Assembly: GCA_019637195.1 (NCBI GenBank)
Contig: JAHBWA010000038.1
Coordinates: forward strand, 1 to 64,000
Direction: 5' to 3'
Source of the DNA: Labilithrix sp.
Lineage (GTDB): Bacteria > Myxococcota_A > Polyangia > Polyangiales > Polyangiaceae
DNA: 64,000 nucleotides
Made by a program: the position numbers and the translations under genes. Each line of letters opens with the position of its first letter. Position 1 is the stretch's first letter. Positions 49,037 to 57,393 of the stretch are shown piece after piece. The notes beneath the pieces were generated by a model that had not been told where the DNA came from, made no database searches, and worked only from the letters and a program-made list of their open reading frames with translations.

Positions 49037-50473
49037 TCAGGGAGCTTCGAGGCCGAGCGCGCGGGCGACGCCCGCGCCGTACGCCGGGTCCGCCTTGGCG
49101 CAGTTGGCGATGTGCCGCCGCTGGACCTCGACGCTCGCGCCGCCGACGTTGCGCGCGGTGTTCGCGAAGAGCACCTCCCGCTGCGCCGGCTTCATGAGGC
49201 GGAAGAGCGCGCCGGGCTGCTCCCAGTGGTCCTCGTCCTTGCGGTGGTCCCAGTGGCCGGCCGCGCCGTCGAGGACGAGCGGCGGCTCACCGGCGTCGGG
49301 GTTGTCCTCCCACTCGCCGCGATCGTTCGGGAAGTACGACGTCGTCCCGCCGAGGTTCCCGTCGACGCGCATCGCGCCGTCGCGGTGGAAGCTGTGGAAC
49401 GGGCATTTCGGCGCGTTGACGGGGATCTGGTTGAAGTTCACCCCGAGGCGGTAGCGCTGCGCGTCGCCGTACGAGAAGAGGCGCGCCTGCAGCATCCGGT
49501 CAGGAGAGAAGCCGATCCCGGGGACGATGTTGGCCGGCGAGAAGGCCGCCTGCTCGACCTCGGCGAAGACGTTCTCCGGGTTCCGATCGAGCACGAGCTC
49601 TCCGACCTCGATCAGCGGGTACTCGCCGTGGCTCCAGACCTTGGTGAGGTCGAAGGGGTTGTGACGGTGCTTCGCCGCCTGGGCTTCGGTCATCACCTGG
49701 ATGCAGAGCGTCCAGCGCGGGAAGCGACCGGCCTCGATCGAGTCGTACAGATCGCGCTGGTGACTCTCTCGGTCGTTGCCGACCACCACCGCGGCCTCTT
49801 CGTCGGTGAGGTTCTCGATGCCCTGCTTGCAGCGAAAGTGGAACTTCACCCAGACGCGCTCGCCGGCGGCGCTGATCATGCTGAACGTGTGGCTGCCGAA
49901 CCCGTGCATCGTCCGGTAGCTCTTCGGCAGGCCCCGGTCGCTCATCACGATGGTCACCTGGTGGAGCGCCTCGGGCAGCGAGGTCCAGAAATCCCAGTTG
50001 TTCTGGGGGCTCCTCATGCCGGTCCGCGGATCGCGCTTCACGGCGTGGTTGAGATCCGGGAAGCGGAGCGGATCGCGGAAGAAGAAGACCGGCGTGTTGT
50101 TGCCGACGACGTCCCAGTTGCCCTCCTCGGTATAGAACTTCACCGCGAAGCCGCGGATGTCGCGCTCGGCATCGGCCGCGCCACGCTCACCGGCGACGGT
50201 CGAGAAGCGCAAGAAGACCGGCGTCTTCTTCCCGACCTCCGAGAGGAGCTTCGCCTTGGTGAAGCGGGTCACGTCCTTGGTGACGGTGAACGTCCCGTAC
50301 GCGCCAGAGCCCTTCGCGTGCATCCGGCGCTCGGGGATCACCTCGCGGTCGAAGTGCGCGAGCTTCTCGAGCAGCCAGATGTCCTGGAGCAACGCAGGGC
50401 CACGCGGGCCGGCTGTCTGGGTGTTCAGGTTGTCGACGACGGGCGCTCCCGTCGCGTGCGTCAGCTTCTTCAT
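49037..50473 (-). CDS. katA: Catalase (clade 3-like monofunctional)
   Basis: A 478-residue heme catalase, breaking hydrogen peroxide into water and oxygen. The distal His is H52 in RRMHAKGSGAYG, the distal Asn is N125 in VVGNNTPVFF, and the proximal heme ligand is Y335 in RLFSYGDAQRYRLG. The small-subunit length and lack of a C-terminal flavodoxin-like domain fit clade 3. There is no signal peptide, so it is cytoplasmic. A strong Shine-Dalgarno AAGGAG lies seven bases before the ATG at 50473. The gene symbol is used as the generic name for this clade. Confidence 0.96.
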   Translation of the reverse strand: MKKLTHATGAPVVDNLNTQTAGPRGPALLQDIWLLEKLAHFDREVIPERRMHAKGSGAYGTFTVTKDVTRFTKAKLLSEVGKKTPVFLRFSTVAGERGAADAERDIRGFAVKFYTEEGNWDVVGNNTPVFFFRDPLRFPDLNHAVKRDPRTGMRSPQNNWDFWTSLPEALHQVTIVMSDRGLPKSYRTMHGFGSHTFSMISAAGERVWVKFHFRCKQGIENLTDEEAAVVVGNDRESHQRDLYDSIEAGRFPRWTLCIQVMTEAQAAKHRHNPFDLTKVWSHGEYPLIEVGELVLDRNPENVFAEVEQAAFSPANIVPGIGFSPDRMLQARLFSYGDAQRYRLGVNFNQIPVNAPKCPFHSFHRDGAMRVDGNLGGTTSYFPNDRGEWEDNPDAGEPPLVLDGAAGHWDHRKDEDHWEQPGALFRLMKPAQREVLFANTARNVGGASVEVQRRHIANCAKADPAYGAGVARALGLEAP

Positions 50474-50717
50474 CGGCGTGCTCCTTCCTCGCGTGGCTCG
50501 GCGGACGAGGTGTTCCGGTCGAACATAGATCCCGTCGCCCGCGACGGCGAACGAAAGGCGGGTGCGCGTCCCGAAATTCGCCGCCTGCAACGCCCGCGAG
50601 CGCGCGACGTCGCCGAACGCCGACGCAGCGTTCTGCGAATCCCATCGAACCATGGCGCGAAGCTCGAGCAGGTGCGGCTCACCGCCTCGCACACCTCGTG
50701 TAGACTTCGCCGCGATC

Positions 50718-52514
50718 ATGGCGCGCCCCTCCCGCGAAGACGCCGACGCCGAGCCGGTCGCGACGAGCGACTCGCGACCGACGACGCCACCACGGTGGGA
50801 GCGAGCCGCCGCGCGGGGCGAGCTGACGGGAGACGGTCCCCACGCGATCTCGGCCGGCGGCGTCGAGCTCGTCGCGCTGCGGACGGCCGGCGAGCTCCGC
50901 GTCTTCGAAGGTCGCTGCCCGCATCAGGGAGCGCTCCTGGGCGAAGGCGAGCTCGACGAGCGCGCCCTCGTCTGCCGCAATCATCGCTGGCGCTTCGATC
51001 GCGAGAGCGGACAGCGCGTCGGCGGACGCCAGTGCCTGAGGCGCTGCCCGACCCGCGAGGAGGACGGCGTCCTCCTCGTCGACCTGAGCACGCTCACACC
51101 CGAGCGCGCGGCGCCCACCGCGCAACGGACGCTCGACGACCTCCCCGGACCGCGAGGCCTGCCGTGGCTCGGCAGCGCGCTCAGCGTCGACATCGACCAC
51201 CTCCACACGCAGCTCGAGGCGATGGGCCGGACCTACGGCGAGGTCTACACGCTTCGCCTCGGGCGGCAGCGGATGCTCGTGACGTCCAACTCGGCGCTCG
51301 CCGAGACCGTCTCGCGATCGCGTCCGGACCTCTATCGACGCCTCTCGGTCGTCGAGGACGTCTTCACCGAGATGGGCATCGCCGGCGTGTTCTCCGCCGA
51401 GGGCGACGCGTGGCGCGCGCAGCGCCGGCTCGCGATGGGAGCCCTCGCGCAGCGGCACCTGCGCGGCTTCTACCCGACGCTCTCGCTGGTCGCGGCGCGG
51501 CTGGTCCGCCGCTGGGAGGCCGCGGCGGACGCCGGCCGCGAGCTCGACCTCGCCGACGAGCTCAAGCGCTTCACCGTCGACGTGACGACGCAGCTCGCGT
51601 TCGGGCACGACATGAACACGCTCGAGAAGGACGACGACGTCATCCAGCGCCACCTCGAGCTGGTGTTCCCGGCCCTCCAGCGCCGGCTGAACGCCGTCAT
51701 CCCGTACTGGCGCTGGTTCCGCCTGCCGGCCGACCGCAGGCTCGATCGCGCGCTCGCCGCCGTTCGCAGCTGGATCGTCGAGCTGGTCGCGACGACGCGG
51801 CGCAGGCTGGAGACCGGCGACCCGACGCGCGGCGCCGAGCCGACGAACTTCCTCGAGGCGATGCTCCTCGCGCGCGACGCCGACGGACAGCCCTTCTCCG
51901 ATGACGTCATCTTCGGCAACACGCTGACGATGCTCCTCGCCGGCGAGGACACGACTGCGTACACGGTGGCCTGGGCGGTCCACCACCTCTGCGACGACGC
52001 CGCGGCCACCGCGGCGCTCCGCGAGGAGATCGACGCGACGCTCGGCGAGCTGCCGTTGCCCCGTGACGCCGAGCAGGCGGCGACGCTCGCCTACGCCACC
52101 GCGGTCGCGAACGAGGCGATGCGCCTCAGGCCGGTCGCGCCGTTCGCCTTCCACGAGCCCATCCACGACGTCGTCCTCGGCGACGTCCGCGTGCCGAAGG
52201 GGACGCCGATCGTCACGCTGAGCCGGCCTGCCGTCCTCGCGGAGGCGACGTTCCGCGATCCCCTCACCTTCGCCCCCGAGCGCTGGCTCGCCGGGTGGGA
52301 GGGAGCGCACGACGCGGCGGCGAGCATCCCGTTCGGCTCGGGTCCGCGGATCTGCCCCGGGCGCTCGCTCGCGATCCTCGAGATGCGCGTGCTGCTGGCC
52401 GCGATCTACCGATCCTTCCACGTCGAGCGCGTGGGTCACGCGGAGGACGTGAAGGAGATCTCGGCGTTCACGATGATGCCCGTCGGGCTCCGCGTGCGCC
52501 TCCGCCGCCGCTAG
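50718..52514 (+). CDS. Rieske [2Fe-2S]-cytochrome P450 fusion protein
   Basis: A 598-residue natural fusion. Residues about 30-122 are a Rieske domain with the cluster ligands C67/H69 (CPHQGALLGEGEL) and C86/H89 (CRNHRWRFD). Residues about 140-598 are a P450: DLPGPRGLPWLGS at its start, AGEDTTAYTVAW in the I helix (oxygen activation), NEAMRLRP (ExxR), FAPERW and the heme loop FGSGPRICPG with Cys546. There is no reductase domain. The Rieske module probably passes electrons to the heme inside one polypeptide. The frame is continuous across the junction, so it is not a sequencing artefact. Substrate unknown; an MDR reductase follows on the same strand 73 bp downstream. Confidence 0.93.
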   Translation: MARPSREDADAEPVATSDSRPTTPPRWERAAARGELTGDGPHAISAGGVELVALRTAGELRVFEGRCPHQGALLGEGELDERALVCRNHRWRFDRESGQRVGGRQCLRRCPTREEDGVLLVDLSTLTPERAAPTAQRTLDDLPGPRGLPWLGSALSVDIDHLHTQLEAMGRTYGEVYTLRLGRQRMLVTSNSALAETVSRSRPDLYRRLSVVEDVFTEMGIAGVFSAEGDAWRAQRRLAMGALAQRHLRGFYPTLSLVAARLVRRWEAAADAGRELDLADELKRFTVDVTTQLAFGHDMNTLEKDDDVIQRHLELVFPALQRRLNAVIPYWRWFRLPADRRLDRALAAVRSWIVELVATTRRRLETGDPTRGAEPTNFLEAMLLARDADGQPFSDDVIFGNTLTMLLAGEDTTAYTVAWAVHHLCDDAAATAALREEIDATLGELPLPRDAEQAATLAYATAVANEAMRLRPVAPFAFHEPIHDVVLGDVRVPKGTPIVTLSRPAVLAEATFRDPLTFAPERWLAGWEGAHDAAASIPFGSGPRICPGRSLAILEMRVLLAAIYRSFHVERVGHAEDVKEISAFTMMPVGLRVRLRRR

Positions 52515-52587
52515 CGGCGGCGGCGACTGGCGCGACGGGTGTGACGGATCGGCTTGCCGTTCTCGTCGTGCACTTTACGTTGGCGGC

Positions 52588-53583
52588 ATGGCCACCAACA
52601 CGCAGGTGAGGCTCGCGGCGCGGCCCTCGGGCTTCCCCGACGCCTCCAGCTTCAAGATCGAAGAGGCCCCCGTGCCCGAGCCGAAGGAGGGCGAGGTCCT
52701 GGTGCGAAACCACTTCCTCTCGCTCGATCCGTACATGCGCGGGCGAATGAACGAGGCTCGCTCGTACGCGCCGCCGGTCGCGCTCGGCGACGTCATGGTC
52801 GGCGGGACGGCGGGAGAGGTCGTAGCCTCGAAGAACCCGAGCTTCGTCGCCGGCGACAAGGTCGTCGGCGCCTTCGGCTGGCAGGAGTACGGCCTCTCCG
52901 ACGGCCGCGGCCTCACGAAGGTCGACGGCAAGCTTCCGCTCTCGGCTTACCTCGGCGTCGTGGGGATGCCCGGCGTGACGGCCTACATCGGCCTCTACGA
53001 CCTCGGTGAGCCGAAGCAGGGCGAGACGGTCGTCGTCTCCGCCGCCGCCGGCGCCGTCGGCAGCGTCGTCGGTCAGCTCGCCAAGCTGCGCGGCTGTCGC
53101 GCGGTCGGGATCGCCGGGGGCAAGCCGAAGTGCGACTACGTCACCCACGAGCTCGGCTTCGACGCGTGCGTCGACTACCGCTCACCGAGCTTCGCCGACG
53201 ACCTCCGCGCGGCGACTCCCGACGGGGTCGACGTGAGCTTCGAGAACGTCGGCGGCCCCGTGATGGACGCCGTGCTCGCCCGACTCAACGTGTTCGGCCG
53301 CGTCCCGCTCTGCGGCCTCGTCTCGCAGTACAACGCCACCGAGCCCTACACGCTGAAGAACGTCGCGGCGCTCCTCTGGAAGCGCGTGAAGCTGCAAGGC
53401 TTCATCGTGTCGGACCACATGGATCGCTGGCCGCGTGCCCTCGCCGACCTGTCGATCTGGGTCGCCGAGGGGAAGGTCCGCTACCGTGAGACCGTCGCGA
53501 CGGGCATCACGAACGCGCCCGAGGCGTTCTTCGGGATGCTCCGCGGCGAGAACCTCGGCAAGCAGATCGTCAAGCTCGTGTGA
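52588..53583 (+). CDS. MDR-superfamily NADP-dependent oxidoreductase (CurA/prostaglandin reductase-like)
   Basis: A 331-residue zinc-free medium-chain dehydrogenase/reductase. The N-terminal GroES-like domain has EGEVLVRNHFLSLDPYMRGRMNE, diagnostic of the leukotriene B4 dehydrogenase/CurA group. The NADP-binding site is AAAGAVGSVVGQLAKLRG (about residues 151-168), followed by LGFDACVDYRS and DVSFENVGGPVMDAVL. No zinc-binding Cys is present. Members reduce activated double bonds of enones. It may use products of the upstream P450. Same strand and 73-bp gap, so possible co-transcription. Confidence 0.93.
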   Translation: MATNTQVRLAARPSGFPDASSFKIEEAPVPEPKEGEVLVRNHFLSLDPYMRGRMNEARSYAPPVALGDVMVGGTAGEVVASKNPSFVAGDKVVGAFGWQEYGLSDGRGLTKVDGKLPLSAYLGVVGMPGVTAYIGLYDLGEPKQGETVVVSAAAGAVGSVVGQLAKLRGCRAVGIAGGKPKCDYVTHELGFDACVDYRSPSFADDLRAATPDGVDVSFENVGGPVMDAVLARLNVFGRVPLCGLVSQYNATEPYTLKNVAALLWKRVKLQGFIVSDHMDRWPRALADLSIWVAEGKVRYRETVATGITNAPEAFFGMLRGENLGKQIVKLV

Positions 53584-53776
53584 GCGCCAGGCGGGCGCTC
53601 GCAGCTCCCCGTCGGCGCAGCGCGCGCTGCGTGCCCCGCCCGGCGTGAGGCGTCCGACGCGAGGAGCTGTCGTCCGACGCAGACGCGACGTGAGGCGAGG
53701 ACGCTGGCGAGGCATCGTCGCGACCGACAGGCGCGACGGCTTTGGCGACTCGGCATCATGAGGTAGCATCGGACCG

Positions 53777-54250
53777 ATGAGCGAGACGCGCTCACGCGAT
53801 CCCCGCTACCTGATTCAGAATCGAGCGGGTCGGCTCATCGAAGCGCGCGTGTTCGATCTCCGCACGCGCGACGACGTCGACGCCTACTCGCACGATCTCG
53901 GCATCCAGGTGATGCGGATGCCGGGCTCCGTCCGTCCGATCCTCTGCGCGGATCACCGCCGGGTAGCCGTCTACTCCCAGCCGGCCGCGGACCGCCTCGT
54001 CGAGCTGTTCACGCACATGAACGCGCGACTCGAGCGCGTCGCGGTGGTCGTGGCGCGCAGCAACGCGACGCTGGCGATGCAGCTCCAGCGCATCGTCCGT
54101 GAAGCCGCGTACCACGCCCGCCGCGTCGTCTACGACGCGGAGGACGCGCACGCGCACCTCGCTCCGGTCCTCGCCCCGGACGAGCTCGCGTGCATGCGCG
54201 ACTTCCTCGACGAAGCCCCCGACGCACCGTCGTCACGCTGGCTCGTCTGA
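53777..54250 (+). CDS. Hypothetical protein with a 3' end that is tandemly repeated
   Basis: A 157-residue soluble protein with no signal peptide. It has an alternating alpha/beta pattern including RLIEARVFDLRTRDDVDAYSHDL and VRPILCADHRRVAVYSQPAADRLVELFTHMNARLERVAVVVARSNATLAMQLQR. This resembles the small STAS/SpoIIAA-like or single-domain regulators seen in many Polyangia, but I do not assign a family. Its last eight codons (APSSRWLV and stop) are part of a 41-bp unit that occurs three times, so the C-terminus lies inside the repeat. Confidence 0.65.
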   Translation: MSETRSRDPRYLIQNRAGRLIEARVFDLRTRDDVDAYSHDLGIQVMRMPGSVRPILCADHRRVAVYSQPAADRLVELFTHMNARLERVAVVVARSNATLAMQLQRIVREAAYHARRVVYDAEDAHAHLAPVLAPDELACMRDFLDEAPDAPSSRWLV

Positions 54251-54342
54251 GCCCGCCGCCCGGCGCACCGTCGTCACGCTGGCTCGTCTGAGCCCGCCGC
54301 CCGGCGCACCGTCGTCACGCTGGCTCGTCTGAGCCCGCCGCC
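54224..54342. repeat. Three-copy 41-bp tandem repeat spanning a stop codon
   Basis: Units start at 54224, 54265 and 54306 (the last is 37 bp). Each begins GCACCGTCGTCACGCTGGCT and contains CGTCTGAGCCCGCC, so the stop codon TGA of the preceding gene (54248-54250) is copied twice more downstream. All copies look identical, suggesting a recent duplication. A 41-bp unit is not a multiple of three, but as the copies lie after the first stop the frame is safe. Confidence 0.9.
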
Positions 54343-54353
54343 GCTCCCCCGCT

Positions 54354-54668
54354 TCAAGCTCTCCGTCGCGAGGCCTTGTACAGGCGCACCGGCTTGCCCG
54401 GCCCTCGCGCGAGCACGCCCTTGGCCTCGAGATCCAGCTGGACGGCCTTGAGCCACCACCCGGCCTTGTCGCCCCCGGGGAACAAGTCGTCGGGCAGGCG
54501 CGGCAGCAAGGCCTTCTTGGCTTCGGCGACCGTCATGCCCGGCGCGGTCGTCGGCAGGACGGGGAGCAGCGCGTCGCGCATCGCCGTGTACTTGGCGCGG
54601 TCCACGCGCTGCGTGGTGCCGGGCGAGGTCACGCTCTCGATGGCGATCTTGGCATCGGTGTCAGGCAT
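54354..54668 (-). CDS. Small hypothetical protein (possibly DUF6958)
   Basis: A 104-residue soluble protein. The pattern DRAKYTAMRDALLPVLPTTAPGMTVAEAKKALLPRLPDDLFPGGDKAGWWLKAVQLDLEAKGVLARGPGKPVRLYK reads as a small winged-helix-like domain. The family label DUF6958 is from memory and unsure. It overlaps the end of the GFA gene by 8 bp and is third in the TetR-GFA operon. Strongly basic C-terminus. Confidence 0.75.
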   Translation of the reverse strand: MPDTDAKIAIESVTSPGTTQRVDRAKYTAMRDALLPVLPTTAPGMTVAEAKKALLPRLPDDLFPGGDKAGWWLKAVQLDLEAKGVLARGPGKPVRLYKASRRRA

Positions 54669-55200
54669 GAATGTCTCCGTTGACGACGGTGATCTTCGGG
54701 GTCTTGAAGCCCATGGCGATCCATGCGCCGAGCAGCTTGGCGAAGAACGACAGCGACTGCCGCTTTGCGTTGGGGACGTCGTCGTCCAGCGCCGAGGCGT
54801 CCGGCAGATCGCTCGTCATGGTCCTCAGCTCGAGCGGCGGCAGCGTCCCCGCCGGCCACATGCAGCCGTAGACGCTGAGCCAATGACCGCCCTGAAACTC
54901 GAGGAAGACCGGCGTATGGCAGCAGCTGGCGACGACCCGGCGGGTCTTTGCGTCGGGCGCGAGACGGAGCTCTCGGAGCCGCTCGGATCCGCTCGGAAAG
55001 CGGACGCGATCCTTGCGGTACAGAACGAAGCGTATGCCGCCGTTCGCTTCCACGAACGGCGGCGCGCCGGGGAGAGCCTGCAACCTCGCCGCCGCTGCGC
55101 GGCAGCTGGTGCAGTGGCACTCGCTGCTGACGATCGGCGCTTCGTCGACTTCGAGTCGGACCTGTCCGCACGCGCAGGAAAGCTTCGTCGTTCGTGTCAT
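54661..55200 (-). CDS. GFA-domain (glutathione-dependent formaldehyde-activating-like) protein
   Basis: A 179-residue zinc-binding protein of the GFA/CENP-V family. The N-terminal zinc ligands are C9 and C11 (LSCACGQ), C28, C30 and C33 (ECHCTSC), with a later CC at about 98. The core strand FVLYRKDRVRF is typical. GFA proteins bind thiol adducts such as S-hydroxymethylglutathione; many have no proven substrate. The C-terminal 50 residues (ALDDDVPNAKRQSLSFFAKLLGAWIAMGFKTPKI) are an extra helical extension. The start overlaps the TetR stop (ATGA). Confidence 0.88.
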   Translation of the reverse strand: MTRTTKLSCACGQVRLEVDEAPIVSSECHCTSCRAAAARLQALPGAPPFVEANGGIRFVLYRKDRVRFPSGSERLRELRLAPDAKTRRVVASCCHTPVFLEFQGGHWLSVYGCMWPAGTLPPLELRTMTSDLPDASALDDDVPNAKRQSLSFFAKLLGAWIAMGFKTPKITVVNGDIHA

Positions 55201-55838
55201 GTGCTCTCGGGCTCCGCTCCGGCGCCGCTGAAGAGGAGACGGATATAGCGGTCGAGGTGATCGAGGCTCTCGCGCGCGAGGCTCGGATCGTCTCCGGCCT
55301 TGGCCAGCACGAAGGCGCCCTGGATCACGGCTTGCGTGTGGCGCGCCAGGCTCGCGGCGCTCCACGCGCCAGAGATCCCCCTGCGCTCCATGGCGGCGCC
55401 GATGTCGGCCTCGAGCGTCGCTGCGTGGCCGAGGATGCTCTCCCCGCACGCGTCACGGATCGCCGGCGAGGTCGCGTAGACCTCTTGCACCATCGTGCCG
55501 ACCAGGCAGCTGAACTGCGGCAGCTCACCGGCGATGATCGACTTGCGAAACGCCACGTACGCAAGCACGCGCTCGAGAGGATCGTCCGGCGCATGGTACG
55601 GGGCCGCCGCGAAGAAGGTGCTCGTCGTCCGAGCCCAGTCGCGCGCCGCCTCCACGCCGAGCGCTTCCTTGCTCCCGAAGTGGTGGAAGAACGCGCCCTT
55701 CGTCACGGCGGCGGCCCGGCAGAGGTCGTCGACGGACGTCGCGTTGAACCCCTTCGCGCGGATGATGTCGCGAGCGGCGTCGAGAAGGCGCGCTCGGGCA
55801 TCGCCCCGCGCCGGCTCTCGTCGGGTTGGCCTCGGCAT
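55197..55838 (-). CDS. TetR/AcrR-family transcriptional regulator
   Basis: A 213-residue one-component repressor. The N-terminal DNA-binding domain is typical of TetR: ARLLDAARDIIRAKGFNATSVDDLCRAAAVTKGAFFHHFGSKEAL. The remaining 150 residues are the helical ligand domain, with MVQEVYATSPAIRDACGESI matching the C-terminal domain of the YjdC/TetR_C group that carries a conserved Cys. First gene of the operon with GFA and a small protein, and an inverted repeat 12 bp upstream of its start is its likely operator, so it should be autorepressed. Confidence 0.93.
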   Translation of the reverse strand: MPRPTRREPARGDARARLLDAARDIIRAKGFNATSVDDLCRAAAVTKGAFFHHFGSKEALGVEAARDWARTTSTFFAAAPYHAPDDPLERVLAYVAFRKSIIAGELPQFSCLVGTMVQEVYATSPAIRDACGESILGHAATLEADIGAAMERRGISGAWSAASLARHTQAVIQGAFVLAKAGDDPSLARESLDHLDRYIRLLFSGAGAEPEST

Positions 55839-55849
55839 GACCTGCCATA

Positions 55850-55869
55850 CATACCGTATCGTCGGTATG
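55850..55869. promoter_or_regulatory. TetR operator candidate
   Basis: CATACCG-TATCGT-CGGTATG: perfect 7-bp arms with a 6-bp spacer, 20 bp in all, centred about 22 bp upstream of the TetR start codon. Size, symmetry and location are typical of a TetR autoregulatory operator. Confidence 0.7.
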
Positions 55870-55907
55870 CGAACAAGCCCCGAGAATCGAGGGCGGAAAG
55901 GCGCGCT

Positions 55908-57293
55908 CTACTCGGCGTGTGTGCTCCAACCGGGCTTGACGATCCGCCGGTCGAACGTGTCGAGCCCGCGCAGGATCGCGTCGAGCTCCTGGGCGGCCGG
56001 CGGCGGCGGGCTCGTCCGGCTCATCGCCTCGCGGAGCTTGCGGCTCTCGGCGAGGGCGTCCTTCCGCGTGAGCGCCTCGAACGCCGGCGGCGCGAGGCCG
56101 ACGGCGCGGTAGCCCGCGTCGATCTGCGACGCGTACGTCTCCGCGAAGCGGCCGCGCACGGACGACTCGTAGTTGCGCAGGGCGAGCAGCTGATCGGCGC
56201 GCTCGGCGAGCTCGTGGCGATCGGCCCGCTCGGCGCGGTTCGCCAGCGAGCGGTAGGCGCGGTAGTGCGAGACCGCGGGCTCGTCGCTCGATCGGACGAT
56301 CCGCGGGGAGCCGGCCATCAGGCCGGAGAACGCGGCGTCGGCCGCGCGCTTCGATCGCTCGAGCGCCTCGGGCGAGACGCTCCTGTCGACGTACCCCCCG
56401 CTCAGGCTCCAGCAGGCGACGCTCTGCGCGCGGAGCCACGGCGCGGGGACGACCTTGTCCTGACGCCCGCGCGTCGCCGCCTCCCACGCCGCCAGGTGAT
56501 GCACGGGCGCGCCCGGCGCGAACTCGTCGTAGGCCCACATCGACTTCATGTTCGGGAACGCGGCGAGCCACGTCGGCGTCTCGTCGCGCGCGTTGCCGTT
56601 GCTGAAGCAGCCCGAGATGTGGACGTCCTCGATCTGGCGCCCCGCCTGGGGCATCGCCTTCGCGAGCGCCTGGACGTTCGCGAAGGTGAGCCGAGCCCCG
56701 CCGCCGCCGACGTAGCGCCCGGTCGAGTGCCCCGAGAGCACGAGGCGCGACGCGATCCCTTCGCCGCGCTCCGCCGCGCTCCACGCCGCCGCGATCCGCG
56801 CGACGGTCCCGCGCTCGCCGGAGCTCGTCTTCGCGAGGACGTCGGTCACGTCGGAGGCGACCTTGCCGTGGAGCCCGAGGCTCGCGACGTACGAGGAGCG
56901 CCCGCCCGGCGTCGCGAGATCGAACGCGCGCGCGCCGCGCGAGACGACGTCGCCGTGGGTCGCCTCGACCGCCTCGGTGTCGCGCCGCATCTTCCCGAGC
57001 GCGCGCGCCTCGGTCGTGGCGCTGTCGGGGTTCACGCCGACGTAGAGGATGCGATCGTTGATCGGTCCGGGCGGCGCGCTCTCGGACGCGCTGGGCGCCG
57101 CGACGGCAGGCGCGCTCGTCGTGTTGCGGACGAACTCGACGAGCGCGGCGTCGTGGCCGCGCTCGGCGGCGGGCGGGAGCGTGTACTCCCGCCGGAACGG
57201 CGCGCCGCTGGGCGCCGCCGGCTCGTCGCTACGATCGTCGAGGGGATGGGGACGGGAGAGGCCTGAGATTGAGTTCGACATCGAAGGCGACAT
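55908..57293 (-). CDS. Candidate caspase-like (clan CD) protein
   Basis: A 461-residue protein (ATG 57293; 57281 also possible). After a disordered N-terminus, RILYVGVNPDSATTEARALGKMRRD looks like the first strand and helix of a caspase fold. About 100 residues later come RLVLSGHSTGRYVGG with H189 and, 40 residues on, VHISGCFSNGN with C229. His at the end of one strand and Cys at the end of the next is the clan CD catalytic dyad pattern. The remainder is helical (about 300-461) and of unknown fold. It has no signal peptide, so it may be cytoplasmic. Fold and catalysis are inferred, not proven. Confidence 0.65.
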   Translation of the reverse strand: MSPSMSNSISGLSRPHPLDDRSDEPAAPSGAPFRREYTLPPAAERGHDAALVEFVRNTTSAPAVAAPSASESAPPGPINDRILYVGVNPDSATTEARALGKMRRDTEAVEATHGDVVSRGARAFDLATPGGRSSYVASLGLHGKVASDVTDVLAKTSSGERGTVARIAAAWSAAERGEGIASRLVLSGHSTGRYVGGGGARLTFANVQALAKAMPQAGRQIEDVHISGCFSNGNARDETPTWLAAFPNMKSMWAYDEFAPGAPVHHLAAWEAATRGRQDKVVPAPWLRAQSVACWSLSGGYVDRSVSPEALERSKRAADAAFSGLMAGSPRIVRSSDEPAVSHYRAYRSLANRAERADRHELAERADQLLALRNYESSVRGRFAETYASQIDAGYRAVGLAPPAFEALTRKDALAESRKLREAMSRTSPPPPAAQELDAILRGLDTFDRRIVKPGWSTHAE

Positions 57294-57393
57294 CGGCCGC
57301 CCATGACGTCGGTTGTGCGATACTTCGGCGCCTGTAGCGTCGCGGCGCGCCCGAGCTTCGACGCCCGCGACGTTCGACACGCGAAGAGACGAG

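Noticed and set aside
53584..53776. Extra gene between the MDR reductase and the next hypothetical gene
   Set aside because: Only short shadow frames with no start context; the gap is ordinary intergenic DNA.
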